The translations under genes were made by a program, and so were the position numbers. A model generated the notes under the pieces. That model saw only the letters and a list, made by a program, of their open reading frames with translations. It ran no database searches and was not told the DNA's origin. Positions 44,350-53,153 of a DNA stretch of 64,000 nt are shown piece after piece (positions within the stretch are counted from its first letter, which is position 1; each line of letters starts with the position of its first letter). The DNA comes from Siphonodentalium dalli (taxonomy: Eukaryota; Mollusca; Scaphopoda; Gadilida; Siphonodentaliidae): the NCBI GenBank assembly GCA_032622095.1, contig CP136064.1:274995614-275059613 (forward strand), given 5' to 3'.

Positions 44350-45333
44350 TATGAATGGCGGACACATAAGTTTTTAAGTCTGTAAACACTATTTGATTTG
44401 AATATTCTTTTGAATAGTCTTACCATTGACATTTTCATTCGTTCAAACCAGTTGATCTATTTTGTAACTTGGCTTTTAGTCGCTGGGCTCCGGTATCTGG
44501 GCTTTTAGTCACAACTGAAATAAAAATAAGTGCGAATATCTTGGAGCGAATTTCTGCAACAATTTCACCGCCTGTTGGACCCATTTGGAAAAAATACATT
44601 CCCTGTGTCTAATTCTACATTTTGATATACTATACGCCCCATTATATTGAATATACCGGCTGAAATCGATCCTGTAATTGTAAACATCGAGTCTATTTTT
44701 AGCTGTTTTATCGGAGCGTGTTTGCGTGTTCACCATTACAATATTCGCAATAAAACAGCCATATTGTAGCTAAAAACGAATGTACAGTATTCCACTGCGT
44801 TATTTGATACCTAAAACTTGTTGTTTGCTATTGTATTCATCGAGAAATCTAAATTCTAAACATTAATGTCGAACGCAGTTTTTCGTGTTTGTGGCATTTT
44901 ATGTTAGGTCAGTTGTCGATAGAATAATGTAACTTCCGGTGTCCGGTCAGTGACGGGGTTAATATATGTGGATAGGGCGAATGTGGACCTTTCGTGAGAC
45001 ACCAAAATGAGCCCTCTACGCGCTGTATTCCTCGAGATATCGGCCGTCCCACGCAATTTGAAAATCCCGTCCCGCAGATTGTCATGCTATCCCAAATTCC
45101 ACCCCATGTTAGGTCAGTTGTCGATCAAATAATGCAACTTCTGGTGTCCGGTCAGTGGCGGGGTTAATATTTGTGGATAGGGCGAATGTGGGCCTTTCGT
45201 TAGACACCAACATGAGCCCCCCTACGCCCTGTATTCCTCGAGATATCGGCCGTCCCACGCAATTTGAAATTCTGTCCCGCAGATTGTCGTTTTGTCCCAT
45301 ATCCCATCCCATCCCGCAGATTGTCATGTCCCC
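44350..45333 (-). repeat. Foldback element, right unique arm
   Basis: Reverse copy of 39432-40400, including the two sub-repeats, the GCTTTTAGTCGCTGGGCTCC motif and the 75-codon ORF (44509-44736, minus). It ends CATGTCCCC at 45333. Confidence 0.88.
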
Positions 45334-45694
45334 ACACGAGGGTAATGACTGAGAACTGTCACAGTATACGAGACAAACGTGCTAGCAGTGTGGCTGCAAT
45401 ATACTAAGCCAGACTTAGTTATTGGCACAGAATGCTGACTAAATGGAATCAAACCGGGGAAAAATCCAACATCAGGTCATATTAAAACCAGCGAAATATT
45501 CCTAGATGAATATATGTGCCACCGGAATGACCGTGAAACAAATTAACCTAGGCAGGAAAACAGACATTCAGGTGAAAGTCTCCACCCCAGTCTTCAAAAG
45601 ATTGATGTTAACCGGGCAACCCCACCAAGTAACAGATAGCGAGGTCAATTGTTTACACGTCGGATCGACACCAAACAAGAACATATCAGTGTGA

Positions 45695-45895
45695 GCTTTC
45701 TTCATTCCACATAGAGAAGAACATCACATGAAAGAACTTGAGAAATCCATGAAGCTGGCTACATCAGGAAAACAGAAACATGACATCATTCCAACTGCCC
45801 GGACATATATGTACACAAACCGTGTAATTTCTCACTGGAACAGTTTACCTGATTTCGTAGTCACGAGTGGATCAGTGGAAGATTTCAAGAAATGA
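45695..45895 (+). pseudogene. LINE ORF2 extreme C-terminus, fragment
   Basis: The frame ends with RTYMYTNRVISHWNSLPDFV and SGSVEDFKK before TGA at 45893. The pattern [RT]NR-V...WNSLP..VV...S...FK is the conserved last block of many CR1/Rex-type LINEs. Upstream the frame reads IPHREEHHMKELEKSMKLA. Earlier sequence (45506-45694) is open in another frame but not recognised. Confidence 0.6.
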
Positions 45896-45908
45896 ATAGA
45901 TTTATATT

Positions 45909-46424
45909 TATATATTTACACACTAAGTGTTGTCATCACTAAATCCAGCATTTTGATTGGTCGGCGCCCACGTGGCTAGTTGCAGTTATTTCTCGGTGAA
46001 TGCGTAACGCCTCATAACACCAAGCTAATAACACCATCGATACGTCATTAGGTTTGGAAAGACGAACGCGTAATGCTTTGGGCGCATTTTGACTCGCGCA
46101 GGATTGACTTAATACATCATCGGGTTTCAACATGAAGAGAAATTGTTCCTATTCACTTTGGCCAAGGGTGCTATTGGGTATTTTGGGCTGATCTTATCAC
46201 GATACACTTTTCGATTTAAGTATATTCACAAAAGTGGCTTTTTCGCTAAATGTATATAAATATAAGGATTAACTGTCATGTGGACTATTTTTATGGAGAT
46301 GTAACGGTGAGGTAAGTGGACATAACTTGTATGTAAAACCCTTCGGGTTTTACACAAGTTATGTCCACTTACCTCACCGTTACATCTCCACAAAAACAGT
46401 CCACATGACAGTTAATCCTTATAT
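45909..46424 (-). repeat. 511-bp fold-back repeat, single reverse copy
   Basis: Same unit as 7791-9323 in opposite orientation. The hairpin occupies about 46262-46424, with the tip GTAAAACCC/GGGTTTTAC at about 46335. About 95% similar by eye to the tandem copies. Confidence 0.88.
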
Positions 46425-46477
46425 GACTTAAAATACATCCACGATTCTGAAGATCAATGACATTCAAGTTGATTAGC

Positions 46478-46632
46478 AATGACATGTTTGATGTATTATA
46501 TGTCATGTTTGATGTATTATATGTCATGTTTGATGTATTATATGTCATGTTTGATGTATTATATGTCATGTTTGATGTATTATATGTCATGTTTGGTGTA
46601 TTATATGTCATGTTTGATGTATTATATGTAAC
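46478..46632 (+). repeat. 21-bp tandem repeat, about seven units
   Basis: Unit GTCATGTTTGATGTATTATA plus T, repeated with one G substitution. The 63-75-codon frames across it in both directions are repeat artefacts. Confidence 0.92.
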
Positions 46633-46676
46633 TTCCCGGGACAAAGAGTCACATGTTCGTTCTGGTTATATTGTAT

Positions 46677-48993
46677 ACTAGCAGGGTAACCCGGCGTTGC
46701 CCAGGTTAAAGTGATGTGAAACCCTCTGCATGCTGTGTATATTTGTTGGGAATAGAGAACACTCTTGCTCAAAGTGTTAAACGTATTCTCATAAATTGTA
46801 TATTCAAATAGCATCACAAAACACGATTCTTACAGTCATGGAATATAAGTAGTGGCTCACCTTGTCGATTGTCATTTTGTTTATCGCGATTAATCCGTTC
46901 CACCAATAATGAAGTATTTATTTATTTACAACTGCGTACACTTCAGACGTTATAATATGATACATGAACATCATAAACACATTAGTTCGCAAAAATAAAA
47001 GACGACAATTGGGTTTTACATATAGAGATGTATCAATCAATTTAGTTGGTGGGACTAAGATCTTGAGGACACCTGGCTATCATATATCCATGAAGATACA
47101 GATGTTTTAAAGAAATTTCCAGGTGCTCCTCTGTTCATGCATGGTGCTATATATTGGCTAAATATTCTCAGTTTAAAAGAAATACATGCTGCGCATGTAT
47201 ATCAGCTACCTGTGCCAGACACAGAGCGAGATTTTGAGTTGTGTATGTCAGTCGATGAGTCTGTTCTAAAAAATCCGCTGTATCGTGCAGATATACCATT
47301 GTCAGTATATGTCAGTATTGGAGGATCCTGAAAAATCACGTGCTATTGACTGCGTTTTCTTTTATATCAGAAGAAAATATATTTGACTGCACACTGTGAC
47401 CACTATTTTTGAACAGGCATTCGATACATTTCCATATATCTTGACAAATTGTAACTTTTTTGTGGAAACTGTATTGAATGGAACCGACTCAATTGTGTTA
47501 TAATCTATATGCAATCCTCTGACGGTTCGATGTCTCTCAGTTTGCAAGAATATGTATATCTCTTCTTCTATGTATCTCTTTATGATAGCTCATTATGTGA
47601 ATGCCCTGATTGCCATCCCCATATAAATATGACAGTTGAGAAGATATAATTGTTCAAGTAACTTAATTGGGTCACCATATGTCAAGATTGTGAAATTTGA
47701 ACGCCCAAAACATCTTAAAATTATATGGAGATGGCCTGGGTGACTATATATAACTTATAGGTGGATATCGGCGAATAGAAATCTTATCAATGATAGTGCA
47801 TATCCTCTCGCCACCCGTGACCCAAACGACACCAAATGTGATTTAATTCATCGTATCATTAGAGAATAACGTGTGTGAATTTGGTGAAAATTAGTGCTAA
47901 ATATATTTGTATCAGCTTTGGTGCAACTGCCATCCTCATGCACGACTTTAACGGCGCCACTTTTGACATATTTAAACCACGTCCATTAGACTCATAGATG
48001 CATGATATACTGGAGATGGTTATATATAGGTTTGGTGGTAATCAGCAACTAAACAAATTCTTAGAATAGTTATGACCCCCCCCACATCTCTCACCCAAAC
48101 GGCAGAAATGTGGCGTCTTTAAATCACACGATTACATTCCTCGTATCATAGAGAAAAATAATATATCAATTTTGTGGAAATCTGCGCTAAAAATAGTTTA
48201 TTAGATCAATTGTTGATGCCTCCCTGCAACGCTGACTCGAACAGCGCCATATCGCAGAGGTGATTATGTATGCGTTTGTTGGAAATCGGCGACAAAATTA
48301 TTTCACCATATTTTTAAATTTTGCCGACCTGGCCCTTCTCCTCCTCTGCCACCAACAGCGTCACTTTAGAAAATTTTAACCCGCACCATTAAGATTAGAT
48401 AAGAACGTGTATCAATTTGGTGGAAATTGGGACTAAAAATATTGTGTATCAATTTTGGTGCTCCTCTCCCTTTTAGTGCACCCGGACTCGAATGAGGTCA
48501 CATTTGACAGATTTAAGACACACCATTATACTCCTCATACCATGGGGATGATTTTGTATATATAAGTGTGGTGGCAATCGGCGACTAAACCCATTCTTAT
48601 CAAATTTAATGCCCAACCCCCCCCCCAATCTCTCATCCAAACGACAACAATTTGGCGTTGTCAAATCGCACAATTAGATTCCTTGTATCACGAAGAAGAA
48701 TATATATCAATTTGGTGGAAATCGGCGCTAAAATTAGTTTGATAAATTTTGGTGCCCCTCTCTCCTTCCGTGCATCCCTGACTCGAACGACGCCACTTTT
48801 GCCATATTTAAACCACACCATTATATTCTTCATATCATGGGGATGATTATATGTAAGTTTCGTGGCAATCGGCGACTTTTTTCTCGTAAAAAGTTACACC
48901 TAGTAGACCCCTTTGGTATCATCTAGATGGTCCCCTGTGAATTTCTATAGAACACAGACAGACAGACAGACATTCGAAAATATAGATATAGAT
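46677..48993 (-). mobile_element. Large HINE-like element (2.3 kb)
   Basis: Left end ACTAGCAGGGTAACCCGGCG with a CCCGGCGTTGCCCAGG hairpin, right end ACACAGACAGACAGACAGAC and AAAATATAGATATAGATT. The right half (about 47630-48880) has four to five diverged units with AATTTGGTGGAAATCGGCG, TCACCCAAACGAC and CACACCATTATA. The left half holds an unrelated 90-codon ORF. Confidence 0.7.
47059..47331 (+). CDS. Unrecognised 90-aa ORF inside a HINE
   Basis: Open from DLEDTWLSYIHEDTDVLKKF through FPGAPLFMHGAIYWLN and VYQLPVPDTERDFELCM to VSIGGS, then TGA. The first ATG is at 47137. Amino-acid use looks protein-like (few repeats, balanced composition) in contrast to neighbouring frames. I recognise no domain. 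It may be a host exon fragment captured by the element, as Helitrons and Helentrons often do, or a piece of an older gene. Confidence 0.35.
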   Translation, partial: DLEDTWLSYIHEDTDVLKKFPGAPLFMHGAIYWLNILSLKEIHAAHVYQLPVPDTERDFELCMSVDESVLKNPLYRADIPLSVYVSIGGS

Positions 48994-49444
48994 TGATATT
49001 GACTACATCTTTAAAGATGGATTATCTCTTCAAATTAACAATTTGAAATAGTTTCGTGGTCATAAATTAATAAATGTGAATTGAAGACCTCTATCCGGAA
49101 ACGCTTCTATCAAGTAATATTGATTTTATTTCAAATGTTTGCTAATATAATGCGATGATTAAAAGGGACAAATATTTGTTCGTTTGTAACAGATCGTTCC
49201 CATTATTCATACTGCTACGCACCGAACGTGAAATGTCTCAAATTGAGATTATTGTATTGTTACAGGCGATAATGAGTATAATTAATGTTTCTTAGTGACA
49301 AAAGTACACAATAACATTTCTGGTCTGTGTCAACAGTAACCCCTATCGGCCGTAACCCCTATTATACCAGAATATATTCGAAATATAATCAATATTAATC
49401 GATGGAAGCGTTTTCGGACAGAGGTCTTCGATTCATATCTAATA
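48994..49444. other. No gene seen
   Basis: AT-rich intronic sequence between a HINE and a MITE fragment. Nothing recognised. Confidence 0.5.
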
Positions 49445-49449
49445 TTGTA

Positions 49450-49676
49450 TGCCAATGCATTCTCTTATATATGCGAGTCGACAATAGGTCGCCTCGCATA
49501 TATAAAAGAATGCATTGGGCTAAAAAAAATAAAATTTAACACTTTTTACCATTTTTTACTTACATTCTTTAACAATTTTATAATTTTTAATGTGTTAAGC
49601 CAATGCATTCTCTTATATATGCGAGGCGACCTATGGTCGACTAGCATATATAAGAGAATGCATTGGCACAGGGCCT
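49450..49676 (+). mobile_element. TTAA MITE fragment (two hairpins, no termini)
   Basis: Both CCAATGCATTCTCTTATATA hairpins and the TTTAACACTTTTTACC spacer of 19431-19828 are present. Terminal TTAACCC sequences are not. Confidence 0.85.
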
Positions 49677-49731
49677 GAAACTATATAAAACGTTTTTTTA
49701 CGAAGAGATAGACCATCTATAATATAAAGTT

Positions 49732-49893
49732 ATTATACAATGTTGTGTACAGTATGAGTTTTTCTTGTACTCGTCCAGGTTGTGGTGAAAAGTCATATTG
49801 GACGAGACACGCCAGTGTCGAGTCCAATATGACTTTTCACCACAACCTGGACGAGTACAAGAAAAACTCATACTGTACACAACATTGTATAAT
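49732..49893. repeat. 162-bp near-perfect palindrome
   Basis: Each base x from 49732 pairs with 99625-x, with only two mismatches (49804/49821 and 49805/49820), and the four-base centre GCCA. Transcription in either direction would give a hairpin with a stem of about 79 bp. It lies in intron 1 of the K+ channel gene. Part of the stem (GTCCAATATGACTTTT) recurs at 50160-50232. Confidence 0.95.
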
Positions 49894-50326
49894 GACATTT
49901 TTATTATCCATCTGTATGTTTATCCAAATTTTGGAAATAAAACTTTTGTGGTTATTTTTGGTATTTATCGGCACTTAATTCTCTATAAAAGCCTGTACCG
50001 TATATTGATCATCAGAAAGCATGATTTGGAAAAGTAAACACGGAAGTGAGGATAAAAATTCAATGCGGAAGTGAAACGTCTGCTAAAATCCATCAATGTT
50101 GCGCGCGCATCACAATTTCACCGATTCATTTCGCAATAGAGTTAATTCGTGACGTCACGGAGTCCAATATGAGAAGTCATATTGTACAGTCGGGAGTCCA
50201 ATATGACTTTCGGGAGTCCAATATGACTTTTTCCAGGACTATCACGTGGCGGCTTTTGCCCAATCGGAAATGGTGTCAGTTAAGGGATGGATAATAATAA
50301 ATATTCATCGCCTTCAGATAACAAAC
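49894..50326. other. Intron 5' part with repeated GTCCAATATGACTTT words
   Basis: Near 50160-50232 the words GAGTCCAATATGA and GTCCAATATGACTTT occur three times within about 75 bp, matching the stem of the 162-bp palindrome. A GTGACGTCACGG site lies at about 50151. No gene. Confidence 0.6.
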
Positions 50327-50764
50327 CTTGGAAACCCTCGAGTAGAGGGGGTCACTGAGGGTCCTCCATACTGTAATTCTCAAAGAATTCTCCTCCAAAT
50401 CGTCCGGCCTGTCATACATGTCAATCTCGGATTTAATTTCCATGACGTCATCGCCAGCATAGAGTACTGACCAACAACAAGCTGGAACATTAGACTCAGA
50501 AACACCCCAGAATCGTAGCTCATTCCTAAAAGCCTCTCCGCACACGTCCTTCGGGCTGTGAAGCGAGCCACTGCGATAATAGTTCAGTATTGATTCAAAA
50601 ATTAACGAGTTTCTATCGAAAAACGGGGCGTTGCCATTTGTGCCTTCTTTCGCTTTCTTGACGACAGTTGCTAATTTCGAATTCGAGCACTTCCGAATAG
50701 TTTCCTCTGAAATACGGAATACTCTACCTCCAACGTCGACCTCGAATATTGCCGTCCTGTTCAT
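50327..50764 (-). CDS. Voltage-gated K+ channel (Shaw/Kv3-like), exon 1: T1 domain
   Basis: Encodes 146 residues ending at AAG|GTTTGT. I chose ATG 50762-50764 (MNRTAIFEVDVGGRVFRIS) because an in-frame TGA lies at 50807-50809 and the only earlier starter in between is a GTG. This is the cytoplasmic tetramerisation domain (BTB/T1): FEVDVGGRVF, FDRNSLIFESILNYYRSG and ELRFWGVSE. The motif H69-x5-C75-x20-C96-C97 is the zinc site found in Kv2, Kv3 and Kv4 but not Shaker T1 domains, and CCW after FWG favours the Shaw/Kv3 group. The end DPLYSRVSK is the normal lead to S1, which is exon 2 at 36918-37850. Joined length is 456 aa, ordinary for the family. Confidence 0.92.
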
Positions 50765-51690
50765 TTCACAGGTTAACGATATTCGTAAAAGTGTATCGGT
50801 CACTACTCATAAGCCGAGAACAGATACTTGTTAGAGGTCACAGCAATCAATTAAAATTCACAATCCCAAAGTATAGGATCCTCGATGGTAAGAAAACTTA
50901 ATGAAGTCTCGTGTATCCTAGAGTGAAGTATTGCCCGTCGTCACATCACGGTTGACGCATCTGATTCCGATATTAATGGATTTAAATTAACATTGCAGTA
51001 TGTGCCGATTAACACGCCCAAATTCAGAGAGTTTTTATGACCGTAGTACTCAGCATATCAACCAATATCGTTCGGGAATCACGACAAACTATAAAAACAC
51101 ACAAAAAGACAATACACCTGTTCCAATAAGTTAATATGCACACAGCGCACCACCCGAAGCACGGGGACAACCAATCGATGACAGATATGCATCGGGTAAC
51201 TTATATTCGATTTTTATAATGCATGGGATGTGTGTTAACCCTTTCTATTCTGAATGGAATCTACCATTTAATTATAATGGTATGCCATGGAATTGCCTAT
51301 TATTCAGCAATAGGGATGTTCAAGTAATACAAATATACGACAGACAGACGCAAACTTGATACAAGTGCAGAAGGATTCATATCCATTGGTGGGAAATGTT
51401 CAGATAATAAGTTCAACAAACGTTTCCCATTAGATAACTACTCGTCAATGAATATTTGGTAAATACAGTGTTAAAAAAACCAAACACTGCATATTACGGC
51501 AAATATTAATGCGATAAGAAGGACGTCACCCCCTCTATTGGTACGCGGGGGTTCAGGCAAATATCTGACAGTACGCGGGATTCATACCCCACTGTTGCCG
51601 ATATTCATGATTCGTACGCCCGTTTTGAATAGTATTGGGGACTCAAATAAAGGCTGTGATACGACTTTTTGAAGTGTGTAATCTATTGTG
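50765..51690. other. 5' flank of the K+ channel gene
   Basis: Would hold the promoter and 5' UTR of the minus-strand channel gene. No TATA box, CpG island or further exon could be assigned with confidence. It is otherwise unique AT-rich sequence. Confidence 0.4.
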
Positions 51691-51922
51691 TCCTTCATCA
51701 CATATTTTATTAATTGGTATCCAGTATTCATCCCTCTGTTAACTGGAAGCCACTGTGCACCCCTCTATAACTCGTATTCAGCATTCACCCCGCTGTTAAC
51801 TGGTAGTCACTATTCTCCCCTCTATTAACTCGTATTCAGTATTCACCCCTCTGTTAACTGGTAGCCATTATTCATCCCTATATTTACTGGTATATAGTAT
51901 GCACCCCTCAATTGGCTGTCAT
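51690..51922 (+). repeat. 27/28-bp satellite, part left of the hAT-like insertion
   Basis: Units of about 27-40 bp with CTGTTAACTGGTA...TATTCACCCCT. The end (ATTCATCCCTATAT, ATAGTATGCACCCCTCAATT) is repeated at 54475-54528, where the array continues without the insertion. Confidence 0.88.
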
Positions 51923-53153
51923 CAGGGATGTGGCTAGAGGGGGTGTGGGGGTGTCTCACCCCCCCAGCAGAGAGCTATATTTTCAATAGTTGGAAATTTC
52001 ATACCTGCCACAACGAAATTTTACACCAACAATAGGTTGAAAATGTTCTTGTAGTTTGATTATAAAACAATTTATTGGGGGAAATTTATTGTTTTTCGAC
52101 CAATATTTGCATATGTTCCTATTTTTGGTCAAAAATTTTGACAGAAATGGACATCAGTTGGAAATTTCCAACACTTGGAAAGCTTGTGTACTGGTCCCTC
52201 CCCCGTGGCCAGTCAAAAACTTCTAGTTAATTTAAGAAAACAATATTGTCATACAATTGGTCAACATTGTCATTAGAATTGTTATCAGTTGGAAATTTTC
52301 CAACCTAAGTGGGGGTGTAGGGTTTGAAATTTCCAACAGTAGGAAGGCTTGAGGCTAGTCTAGATGTTAGGATTTTGCGATTTTCTTGTTCAGATTTCAA
52401 AATTTTCGCACACCGGGCCGAACCATGGTCGGCCCGGTGTGTCATTGCCCCATCCACATGGCCAATACAAAACTGCTAATTAGTTTAGCAAAACAATATT
52501 TTACTACATTTGGTCAAACTTGTAGACATAAATGGTCATCAGTTGAAGAATTTTCCAACCTGAGGGGGAGCATGAGGTTTGAAATTTCAAACACTAGGAA
52601 AGCTTCAGTTGAGGCCAGTCTAGATGCTAGGATTTGCGATTTTCTTGTATATAGTTTTCAAAATTTTCTCACACCGGGCCATTACAACCATGATCGGATC
52701 GGTGTTTCCTGGTCTGTTGTCGGTAGCTGTGTGCATTTGGGGCAATTTTCAGGTTAAAATATCTTAATGTTCTCATACTGGGAAAATAGAAGCATGGCTT
52801 ATGAATATATAGGAAATTAGGCCTGAGCAAGAGGTACAAGGGGGGGGGGGGTGCAAATGGAATTATGCAATAAATTGTGTTGGTGCGATTCTGACTCAAG
52901 GGGGGGGGGGGGGTGCAAATGGAATTATGCAAAAAGTTGTGTGTTGGTGTGATTCCGACTCAAGGGGGGGGGGGGTGCTGGAATTATGCAAAAAAGTTGT
53001 GTTGGTGTGATTCCGATTCAAGGGGGGGGGGGGTGCAAATGGAATTATGCAAAAAAAGTTGTGTTGATGTGATTCCGATTCAAGGGGGGGGGGGTGCAGT
53101 TGGAAATTCCCAAGGTGGACACCCCCAGCGGAGACCCTCTAGCCACATCCCTG
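51923..53153 (+). mobile_element. hAT-like non-autonomous element, 1.23 kb
   Basis: Inverted termini CAGGGATGTGGCTAGAGGG and its complement at the right. The left flank is GCTGTCAT and the right flank GCTCTGTCAT (two extra bases); the empty site at 54519 reads GCTGTCAC. CAGGG ends with 8-bp duplication are typical of hAT. Inside are repeated TTGGAAATTTCCAAC-like words, a CACACCGGGCCGA/CGGCCCGGTGTG hairpin, and four to five 60-bp units with poly-G and GGTGCAAATGGAATTATGCA at 52840-53095. No transposase ORF. Confidence 0.83.

Larger units (their letters stand above)
39432..45333. mobile_element. Foldback (FB-like) element, 5.9 kb including a nested LINE
   Basis: Long inverted arms of about 970 bp (39432-40400 and 44350-45333) start GGGGACATGACAATCTGCGG and end in its complement. 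Inward from the arms both sides carry the same 33-41-bp tandem repeats in opposite orientation, meeting near 40722. The flanks are ACACGA at 39426-39431 and 45334-45339, a likely target duplication (6 bp, or up to 8 if two G are shared). Long TIRs built of tandem repeats are the hallmark of Foldback elements. Without the nested LINE it is about 4.4 kb. No transposase ORF. Confidence 0.85.
37851..50326 (-). other. Intron of the K+ channel gene, about 12.5 kb, filled with mobile DNA
   Basis: Donor AAG|GTTTGT at 50327/50326 and acceptor TTTCAG at 37851 are both phase 0. The join SRVSK to IWSII fits the normal T1-S1 linker. The intron holds a foldback element with a LINE inside, a 511-bp repeat, a 2.3-kb HINE, MITE fragments and a long hairpin. 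The first 900 bp (37851-38750) and about 45340-45690 show nothing recognisable. Confidence 0.85.

Noticed and set aside
40324-44389. Repeat proteins with GHTRWRFILSAG motifs
   Set aside because: Translations of foldback tandem repeats in multiple frames and orientations.
46369-46681. NMTYNTS and MFDVLYV repeat ORFs
   Set aside because: The 21-bp unit is open on both strands; satellite artefact.
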